Source of the DNA: Eubacteriales Family XIII. Incertae Sedis bacterium
Lineage (GTDB): Bacteria > Bacillota > Clostridia > Peptostreptococcales > Anaerovoracaceae
Assembly (NCBI GenBank): GCA_031289235.1
Contig: JAITPU010000057.1
Location: 1 to 26,845, forward strand
Direction of reading: 5' to 3'
Length of the DNA: 26,845 bases
The notes beneath the pieces are model-generated. The model searched no databases. It was not told the DNA's origin and saw nothing but the letters and a program-made list of their open reading frames with translations. Below are positions 14,489-22,662 of the stretch, one piece after another. A program made the translations under genes and the position numbers. Position 1 is the stretch's first letter. The number at the start of each line of letters is the position of its first letter.

Positions 14489-14510
14489 ATTATGAATCGA
14501 AAATGGTTCG
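14462..14510 (+). promoter_or_regulatory. Candidate upstream activator sites for the sigma-54 activator
   Basis: CGAACC-TTAAAC-GGTTCG (14462-14479) and TGAATC-GAAAAT-GGTTCG (14493-14510) are two inverted-repeat sites of the same 6-6-6 design. Their centres are 31 bp apart, about three helical turns, so both lie on one face of the DNA. They are about 65 and 95 bp upstream of the expected start of the -24/-12 promoter. A further single half-site CTGCGAACAG lies at 14396-14405. Confidence 0.5.
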
Positions 14511-14538
14511 CGCGCCCCGCAACGAAGAGGAATTCAGG

Positions 14539-14555
14539 TTGGCACGATTCTTGCT
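14539..14555 (+). promoter_or_regulatory. Sigma-54 (-24/-12) promoter of the kdd-kam operon
   Basis: TTGGCACGATTCTTGCT matches the consensus TGGCACG-N4-TTGCW at every defined position, with GG and GC at the required 10-bp spacing. Transcription would start near 14566, giving a leader of about 118 nt before kdd. Confidence 0.92.
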
Positions 14556-14596
14556 GTTATATATTTACGTAAGTCGATTTCTCCGACAACGTTCAG

Positions 14597-14626
14597 TTGG
14601 CGGAAAAATAATTGCCGGAGTAATAA
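14597..14626 (+). repeat. Tandem pair of the recurrent 15-nt motif in the kdd leader
   Basis: TTGGCGGAAAAATAA (14597-14611) directly followed by TTGCCGGAGTAATAA (14612-14626), preceded by AACGTTCAG. It lies inside the predicted 5' untranslated region, so it could act in RNA as well as DNA. Confidence 0.65.
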
Positions 14627-14683
14627 AATCTGTTCAACATTCAAGACGGATATGACGGCAGGTAAAGAGAGGAGGAAATTTTT

Positions 14684-15715
14684 ATGGAACACGGAAGCCC
14701 ATTCGGAACGCACAGAGTTATTTCGCCGAAAGGAGTTTTGCCGCAGCCCGCGGATGTGGTCGACAACAATATGGAGATTTATGACAATGAAGTCCTCATT
14801 GATGTAAAAACTCTGAACGTGGATTCGGCGAGCTTTACTCAGATCGAGAGCCAGGCAAACGGAAATATTGAGAAGATCAAGGACATCATGAAGGGCATAG
14901 TCGCGAGAGCCGGAAAACTCAAAAATCCCGTGACCGGTTCTGGAGGTATGCTTATCGGCGCGGTAAATGAGATCGGCCCGGCGTACAAAGGAAATCTGAA
15001 AGTCGGAGATAAGCTCGCGACATTGGTTTCCCTTTCGCTGACGCCTTTGGTCATCGATGAGATACTGGAAGTGCGGCCGAAGATCGACCAGATCGATATC
15101 AAAGGACAGGCCATCCTTTTTCAGAGCGGGATTTACGCGGTTCTGCCCGAAGACATGCCGGAAACACTTGCCCTCTCCGTGCTGGACGTGGCGGGCGCCC
15201 CGGCGCAGACAGCGCGGTTAGTGCAGTCGGGCGACACGGTCGTGGTGATCGGCGGCGGCGGGAAGTCCGGCCTGCTCTGCCTCTATGAGGCTAAAAAACG
15301 CGCGGGCGTTGCTGGAAAAGTGATCTGCATAGGCGGGAGCGAAAAATCCGCCGGCCGCGCGGAAAAGTTGGGACTCGCGGACGAATGCGTCGTGTTTGAC
15401 GCGACGGACGCCGTAGGCGTTTATGATAAGATCGCGGAACTGACAAACGGCGAACTGGCCGACATAGTCATCAACTGCGTGAATATCGAAAACACGGAAA
15501 TGGGTTCGATTCTCGCCTGCAAAGATCGCGGAACGGTGTATTTTTTCTCTATGGCGACCAGTTTCACGAAAGCCGCTCTCGGCGCGGAGGGCGTGGGCAA
15601 GGATGTGAATATAGTGATAGGAAACGGCTACTGCAAGAACCACGCCGAAATCGCGCTTCAGGCGCTCAGGGACTGCCGGCCGCTGCGGGAATTGTTCGAG
15701 AAGATGTACGCGTGA
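14684..15715 (+). CDS. kdd: L-erythro-3,5-diaminohexanoate dehydrogenase
   Basis: Cytoplasmic NAD(P)-dependent enzyme (EC 1.4.1.11) that oxidatively deaminates L-erythro-3,5-diaminohexanoate to 3-keto-5-aminohexanoate in lysine fermentation. The 343 residues match the family length. The N-terminal signature FGTHRVISPKGVLPQPA is characteristic of Kdd, followed by GKLKNPVTGSGGMLIG (77-92) and a Rossmann part with VVVIGGGGKSG (186-196). The ATG at 14684 follows AGGAGG by 8 nt. It is the first gene behind the sigma-54 promoter and is followed by kamA after 99 bp. The ornithine-pathway dehydrogenase belongs to a different fold family, so assignment to the lysine route is firm. Confidence 0.93.
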   Translation: MEHGSPFGTHRVISPKGVLPQPADVVDNNMEIYDNEVLIDVKTLNVDSASFTQIESQANGNIEKIKDIMKGIVARAGKLKNPVTGSGGMLIGAVNEIGPAYKGNLKVGDKLATLVSLSLTPLVIDEILEVRPKIDQIDIKGQAILFQSGIYAVLPEDMPETLALSVLDVAGAPAQTARLVQSGDTVVVIGGGGKSGLLCLYEAKKRAGVAGKVICIGGSEKSAGRAEKLGLADECVVFDATDAVGVYDKIAELTNGELADIVINCVNIENTEMGSILACKDRGTVYFFSMATSFTKAALGAEGVGKDVNIVIGNGYCKNHAEIALQALRDCRPLRELFEKMYA

Positions 15716-15814
15716 CCGCGGCATGGAGTATTTAGCGCGAAACGGACAGAATAACCAAAAATTCGGCGGGAGCGGGCGATTTTCGGAATACGGCGAAGTC
15801 CGGGAGGGACAGCT

Positions 15815-17080
15815 ATGAACGATAAGACAAGAAATTGGAAAAATATTCCATTTTGGAATGGCGTTACGGATGAGGAATGGAACGACTGGAAATGGCAGGT
15901 GAAGAACCGCCTGAGCACGGTGGAACAAATCAGGCAGATCGTGACTTTGAGCGCGCGGGAAGAGGACGATATCAGAAAGGTGATGGACGGGTTCCGCGTC
16001 GGGATCACGCCGTATTACGCGTCGCTGATGGATCCGGCCGATCCCCGCTGCCCCGTGAGGATGCAGGCGGTGCCGGTAGTCGAAGAAACCTTCCGGGGGA
16101 AGGCGGATATGCTGGATCCTCTTAATGAGGACGAGGATTCCCCCGCTCCCGGGCTGACTCACCGATATCCCGACAGAGTACTGTTCCTCATCACGGATCA
16201 GTGTTCCATGTATTGCAGACATTGCACGAGAAGAAGGCTGGCCGGGGAAAAGGACGGGGCCCGCAGCATGGACGATATTCAAAAATGCGTTGATTACATA
16301 AGGAAAACGCCTGAGGTCAGGGACGTGCTGCTGTCCGGCGGCGATTGCCTGTGCGTATCTGACGATGTTCTGGAGCACATCATCAGCGAGCTGCGGAAGA
16401 TCCCTCACGTAGAGATAGTGCGTCTCGGTTCCAGGACGCCGGTAGTCATGCCCATGCGGATCACGGACAATCTGGTAAATATGCTGAAAAAATATCATCC
16501 GATATGGCTTAACACGCATTTCAACCATCCGAAAGAGATGACGGAAGAGGCCGTCGCGGCCGTGAAGAAACTGGCGGATGCGGGGATCCCTCTGGGAAAC
16601 CAGTCGGTGCTGCTGCGCGGCGTCAACGACTGCCCGCACATCATGCGCGATCTGGTGCATTTGCTGGTGAAAAACAGGATCAGGCCCTATTATATCTACC
16701 AATGTGATCTGTCCCTCGGCATTGAGCATTTCCGCACAAAAGTCTCAAAAGGGATCGAGATCATAGAGTGCCTGAGGGGTCATACCTCCGGCTATGCGGT
16801 GCCTACATTCGTGGTGGACGCGCCGGGGGGCGGCGGCAAGATACCTGTCATGCCCCAGTATCTCATATCTCAGACGCCGGAACGGGTTATACTGAGAAAT
16901 TACGAAGGCGTGATAACCACGTATACCGAACCGGAACACGCGGAAAAACTGCCCTGCGCGTGCGAACGCTGCAGCGGCGAAAAGCCTTGCGGCTTCGAGG
17001 GTGTAGCGTGCCTCGCGGCGGGCGGGCGGATGGCTCTGGAACCGCAGGACCTGCCGCGTCACATAAGAAACAGAAGATAA
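15815..17080 (+). CDS. kamA: Lysine 2,3-aminomutase
   Basis: Radical SAM, PLP-dependent enzyme (EC 5.4.3.2) converting L-lysine to L-beta-lysine, the first step of this fermentation. The 421 residues include the cluster motif CSMYCRHC (C130, C134, C137), the SAM-binding LSGGD (173-177), the substrate carboxyl/amine-binding aspartates D298 (YQCDLS) and D335 (VVDAPGGGGK), and the PLP lysine K342. All are shifted +5 from the well-studied Clostridium subterminale enzyme. Zinc ligands C273 and the C-terminal CACERC (C381, C383, C386) are also present, which separates KamA from the shorter EpmB-type proteins. GGGAGG lies 7 nt before the ATG. Confidence 0.96.
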   Translation: MNDKTRNWKNIPFWNGVTDEEWNDWKWQVKNRLSTVEQIRQIVTLSAREEDDIRKVMDGFRVGITPYYASLMDPADPRCPVRMQAVPVVEETFRGKADMLDPLNEDEDSPAPGLTHRYPDRVLFLITDQCSMYCRHCTRRRLAGEKDGARSMDDIQKCVDYIRKTPEVRDVLLSGGDCLCVSDDVLEHIISELRKIPHVEIVRLGSRTPVVMPMRITDNLVNMLKKYHPIWLNTHFNHPKEMTEEAVAAVKKLADAGIPLGNQSVLLRGVNDCPHIMRDLVHLLVKNRIRPYYIYQCDLSLGIEHFRTKVSKGIEIIECLRGHTSGYAVPTFVVDAPGGGGKIPVMPQYLISQTPERVILRNYEGVITTYTEPEHAEKLPCACERCSGEKPCGFEGVACLAAGGRMALEPQDLPRHIRNRR

Positions 17081-17175
17081 TACGGATTCGCGTTAAAAAC
17101 CTTACCATAAAACGTCAGGGACCGGGCGGGCGCGGAGAAACTCAAATCGAATCGCGCGGAATACGGAAAAAGCTT

Positions 17176-18198
17176 ATGAAACTGCTGCGGGAATTGTCAA
17201 AAAAATATCGGGTTGTCTCAGTGGTCGGCATGGCGAAAAACGCCGGCAAAACGACTGTGCTGAACTATCTCATAGAGGAAGCGGCGGATGAGGGGATCGC
17301 GCTTGGAATTACGTCCACCGGCCGAGACGGGGAACGCAAGGACATCGTCACGGGAACAGACAAGCCGGGGATCTATCTGTGGGAAGATACGATGGTTACG
17401 ACGCCTTCCGGCCTTTACGACATGTCCGAAGCCGGCCTTGAAATCCTGCGCGTAACCGAATACAGCGGCGCGCTGGGCGAAATCCTGCTGTGCCGCGTGG
17501 CCGAAGCGGGGTATGTGCAGACGGCCGGACCTGTCGCCACCGCGGATCAGCGCGGAATATGCCGGGAAATGCTCGATCGGGGCGCGGATATGGTTCTTGT
17601 GGACGGCGCGGTCGACCGCCGCGCGATAGCCGCGCCTGAGGCTTCGGACGCCGTTATACTGGCCACGGGCGCGGCGCTGTCGCGCAGCGTCGCGAAAGTT
17701 GTGGAAGAGACGATGCACGTGGCCGGACTCTACCGGCTGCCGGAATTTTCAGATCAGGCGGCGCGCCGAATCATCGCGGAGAATGGGAACAGCGGACGGC
17801 TTACGGTCTTTGAAAAAAAAGGAGCGCGTTTTCCGGACGTGACGACCGGCCTCGCGGCGGGCGGCGTGTTGAACGAAGCGATAGGGAACGAGACGAAGTA
17901 CGTATATCTGCCGGGGGCGCTGACTGAGGGCGTCGTCGCGGGCGTCAGCCCGTCGAAACTGAAACAGATAGCTTTTATTGTTAAAAATCCCACAAAGATA
18001 TTCATCGACAGCGCTTCGTGGCGGCTGCTGCGGAAAAAGGGCCTTCGCGTCCGCGTTCTTAAAAACGTTGAGATCGCGGCTCTGACTGTGAATCCCCGCG
18101 CGCCGGAGGGCTATTCTTTCGACCGTGCGGCGCTGCTGTCCGCCATGCGGGAAGCGGCGGGCGGAATACCGGTGTTGGATGTCCGTTACGCCGGCTAA
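17176..18198 (+). CDS. kamB: KamB, probable lysine 5,6-aminomutase reactivase subunit
   Basis: A 340-residue P-loop protein. The start MKLLRELSKKYRVVSVVGMA matches KamB proteins; the open frame extends far upstream but overlaps kamA and is not coding-like. The Walker A is GMAKNAGKTT (18-27). The rest has ITSTGRDGE, DMVLVDGAVDRR (a possible Walker B strand) and a C-terminal segment FIDSASWRLLRKKGLRVRVL. KamB always accompanies KamC and KamDE in lysine fermentation clusters, and the pair is regarded as the reactivation machinery for the B12 enzyme. That role is taken from family naming rather than from anything in this sequence. Gaps to kamA (95 bp) and kamC (52 bp) fit one operon. Confidence 0.85.
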   Translation: MKLLRELSKKYRVVSVVGMAKNAGKTTVLNYLIEEAADEGIALGITSTGRDGERKDIVTGTDKPGIYLWEDTMVTTPSGLYDMSEAGLEILRVTEYSGALGEILLCRVAEAGYVQTAGPVATADQRGICREMLDRGADMVLVDGAVDRRAIAAPEASDAVILATGAALSRSVAKVVEETMHVAGLYRLPEFSDQAARRIIAENGNSGRLTVFEKKGARFPDVTTGLAAGGVLNEAIGNETKYVYLPGALTEGVVAGVSPSKLKQIAFIVKNPTKIFIDSASWRLLRKKGLRVRVLKNVEIAALTVNPRAPEGYSFDRAALLSAMREAAGGIPVLDVRYAG

Positions 18199-18250
18199 GC
18201 GGAGCGAAAGCTGTAAGAGGCTCGGGGAAAATTCGGGAAAGATTGGTGCT

Positions 18251-19882
18251 ATGGGAATTGCGGACGAGAGAACAAAAGCCGAACTGGGATTTTCTTTCGT
18301 GATGAACAGCCTGACGCTCCGGACGCCGTTCGGCAGGGCGCGGGCGGCGGCGAACCGTCCGTTCTTGCCGGGAGCGGAAGCGGCGCTGGAAAAAGAATTA
18401 GACAGGGTCGAAGCGCTCATGTCCGCGCTTCGAGGCCGCGGGCGCGAAACGGGAGCCATCGCCGCGCTGTTTCGGGAGATGAAGGATATAAGCGCCGTAG
18501 TTGCGGAGGACGGGCCGGAGATCCTTTCTGTCGCAGAACTTTTTGAGGTCAAAAATTTCCTGATTCAGCTTGAAAAACTGGCCGGTATCTGCCGCGGCGC
18601 GGGAAGCGCGCTGCCGGAGGCCTTTGTTCCCGAGAGCATGGGAACTCTTTTAGACCTCTTGGACCCGGAGGGCTGGCGTCTGGCGGCTTTCTATATATAT
18701 GACAGCTTTTCGGAGAAATTGGCCGCGCTGCGCCGAAAGAAAAAGTCACTGCGGCTGGCGCTGCAAAAATTACAAAAATTGGAAAAAGATCGCTTGAAAG
18801 AACGCTGCGGCATATCCCTCACGCAGAAGCTCGAACACACAGTGGCGCGTACGGATAAAGAAGGCTTGGACAGGGCGGAACGGACGAGGGAGCTGCATGT
18901 GTCTTACGAGGATTATACGTCTGTTACTTTTACTCTGCGCGGGAACGATGAAACCGCCGGATTGCAGCGCGAGGCGGAGGATCTTCAGGAACTGATAGAA
19001 GCTGAGGAAACGGCCGTGCAGAAGGCGCTCACGGAGAAAATCCGTGAAGAATCCGCCGTGTTCGCGAGGAATATGCGGCGGATCGGAGAACTGGATTTCA
19101 CACTCGCGAAGGCGGGTTACGCGGCGGAAAACGGCTGCACGAGGCCGAAAATCCTGCGCGGACATGTGATGCGGATCAAAGGGGGCCGCTATCTTCCGCT
19201 GGAGAAAGTGCTGCGCGGCAGTGGAAAGGCGTATCGCCCGATAGATCTCCGGCTCGCCGGCGGCGTGACCTGCGTCACCGGCGCGAATATGGGCGGAAAG
19301 ACAGTAGCTATAAAACTGGCGGGCTTGACGGCGCTGCTCGCGCAGCATGGATTCTTCGCGCCGTGTGTGACCGCCGAACTCGGTTTATCGTCTTCCGTTC
19401 ACCTGCTAATAGGGGACAGTCAGGACATGCGGAAGGGGTTGTCCAGCTTCGGCGGCGAGATAGAGGGGCTTCGGAATATCCTGCGAAACAGCGGCGAAAG
19501 GGCGCTGATACTCATCGACGAAATCGCGGGGTCCACAAACCCCGCGGAAGGCTACGCGCTGACGAAGAGCCTCGTGCGTTATCTGGCGAAGAGGCCGTAC
19601 ATCGCTGTTCTGACCACGCATTTCGACAATGCGGCGGAAGGGGAAAGAGTGGTGAATCTTCGGGTGCGGGGCCTCGCGGGCGCGGACTTCGTGCAGCTTG
19701 CAGAGGAGTTGGAAAGCGCCGGGGACGGCCTGCGGGCCGATGTCGTCGCGAAATATATGGATTACCGGCTGGAACCTGCGGAGGGATGCGGTGAAAGCCC
19801 GAGGGATGCGCTGAATATAGCGCGGATTTTAGGATTAGAGAAAGATATCATAGAGGGAGCTGAAAAAATTTTAAAGCAATGA
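18251..19882 (+). CDS. kamC: KamC, MutS-related ATPase, probable aminomutase reactivase
   Basis: A 543-residue protein with a MutS/ABC-type ATPase core: Walker A GANMGGKT (344-351), ABC-like signature SSFGGEIEGL (398-407), Walker B ALILIDE (418-424) and H-loop TTHFD (456-459?). The N-terminal two-thirds is a coiled-coil-rich arm (about 150-280, many KKLQKLEK-like heptads) as in MutS clamp/lever domains, but there is no mismatch recognition domain. The start at 18251 gives the family-like N-terminus ELGFSFVMNSLTLRTPFG; upstream in-frame codons overlap kamB. The RBS is poor (GGGAAAG about 11 nt upstream). Proposed role: ATP-driven release of damaged cobalamin from KamDE together with KamB. The H-loop numbering is approximate. 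Confidence 0.86.
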   Translation: MGIADERTKAELGFSFVMNSLTLRTPFGRARAAANRPFLPGAEAALEKELDRVEALMSALRGRGRETGAIAALFREMKDISAVVAEDGPEILSVAELFEVKNFLIQLEKLAGICRGAGSALPEAFVPESMGTLLDLLDPEGWRLAAFYIYDSFSEKLAALRRKKKSLRLALQKLQKLEKDRLKERCGISLTQKLEHTVARTDKEGLDRAERTRELHVSYEDYTSVTFTLRGNDETAGLQREAEDLQELIEAEETAVQKALTEKIREESAVFARNMRRIGELDFTLAKAGYAAENGCTRPKILRGHVMRIKGGRYLPLEKVLRGSGKAYRPIDLRLAGGVTCVTGANMGGKTVAIKLAGLTALLAQHGFFAPCVTAELGLSSSVHLLIGDSQDMRKGLSSFGGEIEGLRNILRNSGERALILIDEIAGSTNPAEGYALTKSLVRYLAKRPYIAVLTTHFDNAAEGERVVNLRVRGLAGADFVQLAEELESAGDGLRADVVAKYMDYRLEPAEGCGESPRDALNIARILGLEKDIIEGAEKILKQ

Positions 19883-19937
19883 AGTCTCAGCAAAGTGCCG
19901 GATGCGGAAAATACAGACGGGAAGGGGGAATAAAATT

Positions 19938-21506
19938 ATGAACGGAAAGACCGGAAAATTGAATTTGGACCGGGGCGTAATCGACAGCGCGCGGGGCTGC
20001 GCCGCGCGGATAGCGGAAAGTGTGCAGGAATTCATCGACAGGCGCACGACGGTCAGCACAGAACGAACGGTGGCGCGAATGTTAGGCGTTGACGGCGTTG
20101 ATGGAGCGGACTGGCCGCTGCCCAACGTTCTGGTAGATCAGATCAGAGAGGCGGGGGTCCTGTCTATGGGCTGCGCCTACTGGATAGGAAACGCGATGAT
20201 CGCCACGGGGCTCAGGCCGCCGGAAATCGCCGTGAAAGTGGCGGCGGGAGAACTGGATATCACGAAACTTCCCGCGGCCGGCCCGGAGGCGGCTAAGGAG
20301 AAAATCGCGCCGGCAGTGAGGGAGACGCTTGCGGCCATTAAAAAACAGCGCGAATACAGGGAAAGGACGATAGCGGAGATAGGCGAGGGCAGACAGCCTT
20401 ACCTTTATGTTATCGTCGCGACAGGGAATATATACGAGGATGTCGTTCAGGCGCAGGCGGCCGCGCGCCAGGGCGCAGATATCATCGCCGTGATCCGGAC
20501 CACGGCCCAGAGCCTGCTTGATTATGTCCCTTACGGCGCGACGACGGAAGGCTTTGGCGGCACTTACGCCACGCAGGAAAACTTCAGGATCATGCGGGAG
20601 GCCCTTGACGAAGTGGGCAATGAGGTCGGAAGGTATATCCGCCTGTGCAACTACTCGTCAGGCATGTGTATGCCTGAAATCGCGGCGATGGGCGCGACAG
20701 AACGCTTAGACGTCATGCTCAACGACGCGCTTTACGGCATTCTGTTCCGCGACATAAACATGCAGCGCACGTTGATAGATCAATTTTTCTCACGCGTGAT
20801 CATAGGCTACAGCGGCATCACTTTCAATTCCGGCGAGGACAACTACCTGACCACGGCGGACGCCTTTGAAGAGGCTCACACGGTCCTCGCTTCCCAGCTG
20901 ATCAACGAACAGTTCGCCGTGCTGGCGAAGATTCCCGAAAAACAGATGGGACTGGGCCACGCCTTCGAGATGGATCCGGATATTGAAGACGGTTTTCTCT
21001 ACGAGCTGGCGCAGGCTGTGATGGCGAGAGAAATCTTTCCCGAGGCCTCGCTGAAATATATGCCGCCTACGAAATTCATGACGGGGAACATTTTCAAGGG
21101 GCACATTCAGAACGCTCTGTTCAACATGATCGCGGTATGGTCGGGACAGTCGCTTCAACTTTTGGGCATGATGACCGAAGCCATCCACACGCCGCATTTG
21201 CAGGACCGCTTCCTTTCGATAGAAAACGCGTCCTATATTTTCAACAACGCGCGCCATATCGGCGACGAAATCGAGTTCAAAAAAGACGGGATAATCCAAA
21301 AACGGGCGCGGCAGGTTCTCGCGGAAGCCAACAAGATGCTGATGGAAATAGAAAAGGAGGGGTTGTTCTCCACTATCGAACAGGGCAAGTTCGGCGGCGT
21401 GAAGCGGGCGCGGGACGGCGGAAAGGGCTTGGAAGGAGTCGTGGTCGTAGACGATGATTACTTCAATCCATTTATTCCTCTTATGATGCGGGGAGGTGAG
21501 CTGTAA
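19938..21506 (+). CDS. kamD: Lysine 5,6-aminomutase alpha subunit
   Basis: Large subunit of the adenosylcobalamin- and PLP-dependent D-lysine/beta-lysine 5,6-aminomutase (EC 5.4.3.3), which moves the terminal amino group of beta-lysine to give 3,5-diaminohexanoate. At 522 residues it is close to the usual size of about 520. The TIM-barrel holds strongly family-like stretches: IIAVIRTTAQSLLDYVPYGA, EGFGGTYATQENFRIMREAL, RLCNYSSGMCMPEIAAMGA, NMQRTLIDQFFSRVIIGYSG and the HAFEMDP segment. The ATG at 19938 is chosen over one 12 codons upstream because GAAGGGGG is 9 nt before it. The stop TAA shares its last base with the kamE ATG (TAATG), so the subunits are translationally coupled. Confidence 0.95.
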   Translation: MNGKTGKLNLDRGVIDSARGCAARIAESVQEFIDRRTTVSTERTVARMLGVDGVDGADWPLPNVLVDQIREAGVLSMGCAYWIGNAMIATGLRPPEIAVKVAAGELDITKLPAAGPEAAKEKIAPAVRETLAAIKKQREYRERTIAEIGEGRQPYLYVIVATGNIYEDVVQAQAAARQGADIIAVIRTTAQSLLDYVPYGATTEGFGGTYATQENFRIMREALDEVGNEVGRYIRLCNYSSGMCMPEIAAMGATERLDVMLNDALYGILFRDINMQRTLIDQFFSRVIIGYSGITFNSGEDNYLTTADAFEEAHTVLASQLINEQFAVLAKIPEKQMGLGHAFEMDPDIEDGFLYELAQAVMAREIFPEASLKYMPPTKFMTGNIFKGHIQNALFNMIAVWSGQSLQLLGMMTEAIHTPHLQDRFLSIENASYIFNNARHIGDEIEFKKDGIIQKRARQVLAEANKMLMEIEKEGLFSTIEQGKFGGVKRARDGGKGLEGVVVVDDDYFNPFIPLMMRGGEL

Positions 21507-22276
21507 TGGGAGCAAACGGTATAGCGGTCGCAAAGGTCGATCTGAAAAACATCAAACCCTACGGGGACACTATGAACGACGGCATGATGGAGCTGACTTT
21601 TACCCTGCCCGTACCCTATGGTCCGGAAGCGGACGAAGCGGCGAAAATTTTAGGAAGGAAGATGGGGCTGGACGAAGTAAGCGTGGTATTTTCCAAGGAT
21701 TTGGGACAGGGATTTACATTTTTTGCAATGTATGGAAAGTGCCGGCATACAGTGGACTTTACAGCCATAAAGGTGGCAAAGGCTGACGTGGAAGTCATGA
21801 GCCGTGAGGAATGCCAGAAATACATTGAAAATAATATCCGGCGCGATGTCGTCGTCGTGGGCGCCACCACCGGAACGGACGCTCACACAGTGGGCATAGA
21901 CGCCATCATGAATATGAAAGGTTTTCACGGGCACTACGGGCTGGAACGCTACAAAGGCATAGAAGCCATAAACATGGGGTCGCAGGTATCCAACGAAGCT
22001 CTCGTGGCGAAGGCCATAGAGACGGGCGCCGACGCGATATTGGTTTCTCAGATTGTCACTCAGAAGGATGTTCATATAAGCAATATGACTAATCTTGTGG
22101 AAATCATTGAGGCGGAAGGCATACGCAGCCGCGTCGTGCTGTGCTGCGGCGGACCGAGAATTTCATACGAGCTTGCCCAGGAACTGGGATATGACGCGGG
22201 TTTCGGTCCGCACAGCTACGCCGAGGAGGTGGCGTCGTTCGTGCTCACGGAGATGGTGCGCCGTAAGCTTGTCTGA
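21506..22276 (+). CDS. kamE: Lysine 5,6-aminomutase beta subunit
   Basis: Small subunit carrying both cofactors. At 256 residues, the C-terminal half is a Rossmann-like B12-binding domain with the base-off motif D-x-H-x-x-G as TDAHTVG (H127 is the lower cobalt ligand) and the glycine-rich VVLCCGGPRIS further on. K138 in MNMKGFHG is the likely PLP Schiff-base lysine: it is 11 residues after the cobalt His, the same spacing as His133 and Lys144 in the Clostridium sticklandii enzyme. GGAGGTGAGCTGTA before the ATG is a good RBS inside the end of kamD. It is the last gene of the cluster seen here; kce and kal do not follow. Confidence 0.95.
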   Translation: MGANGIAVAKVDLKNIKPYGDTMNDGMMELTFTLPVPYGPEADEAAKILGRKMGLDEVSVVFSKDLGQGFTFFAMYGKCRHTVDFTAIKVAKADVEVMSREECQKYIENNIRRDVVVVGATTGTDAHTVGIDAIMNMKGFHGHYGLERYKGIEAINMGSQVSNEALVAKAIETGADAILVSQIVTQKDVHISNMTNLVEIIEAEGIRSRVVLCCGGPRISYELAQELGYDAGFGPHSYAEEVASFVLTEMVRRKLV

Positions 22277-22662
22277 AAAAATTCTCGCCGCGGCGGCGAC
22301 GCCGCGCGATGGCAATAAATACCTTTAATCCCAAAAAAAGAAGTTGAAATAATAAGCGGAAAATCTGTGTATAAATTAAGTATTGACAATCGGTGCGATG
22401 TGTGAAAATATTGAAAAATAAAAGAAAAACAGAAAAAAAGTAATCCACAGGCATCCTTGGATAAAATCGTATACAATTATTTTTCGCGTGTGGAAAAGGT
22501 GAAAAAGACCAAAGAACAAGCCCTTTTTCGGATGTTGAAAAACGTTCGGCCCGCGTCAAACATTGGTTGACATAATATAATTTTCCGGCGCGGCGTGAGA
22601 AAAAAAACCGGCGCGGCTCGTTGTGTCCGATTGCCGGAGTGATAACAGGAGGCATGAAAACC
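22277..22662 (+). other. Intergenic region after kamE
   Basis: No gene seen. It contains a very stable hairpin CGCGGCG-GCGA-CGCCGCG with a GNRA-type loop (22289-22306) just after kamE but without a T-run. An AT-rich stretch follows with a possible promoter (TTGACA at 22383-22388 with a poor -10 box) and a second TTGACA at 22568 close to TATAAT. Two direct repeats CCGGCGCGGC (22585-22594, 22607-22616) lie 22 bp apart. One recurrent motif copy, TTGCCGGAGTGATAA (22631-22645), directly precedes the RBS AGGAGG of the next gene. Confidence 0.45.
22289..22306 (+). terminator. GC-rich hairpin after kamE, possible 3' stabiliser or weak terminator
   Basis: Seven G-C pairs closed by the tetraloop GCGA, 13 nt after the kamE stop. 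There is no T-run downstream (GATGGCAATAAAT), so an mRNA 3'-end stabiliser is as likely as a terminator. Confidence 0.4.

Noticed and set aside
14684..15715. Ornithine pathway dehydrogenase instead of Kdd
   Set aside because: The GTHRV...KGVLPQPA signature and the adjacent kamA-kamE genes indicate the lysine route; the ornithine enzyme belongs to another fold.
15218..16729. 503-codon open frame on the minus strand
   Set aside because: Antisense to kdd and kamA, both certain; composition is that of a shadow frame.
16768..17175. Upstream extension of the kamB frame
   Set aside because: It overlaps kamA in another frame, and the KamB family N-terminus starts at 17176.
22277..22662. Cobalamin or lysine riboswitch near the B12-dependent genes
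   Set aside because: No B12 box or lysine-aptamer conserved core could be recognised here or in the kdd leader.
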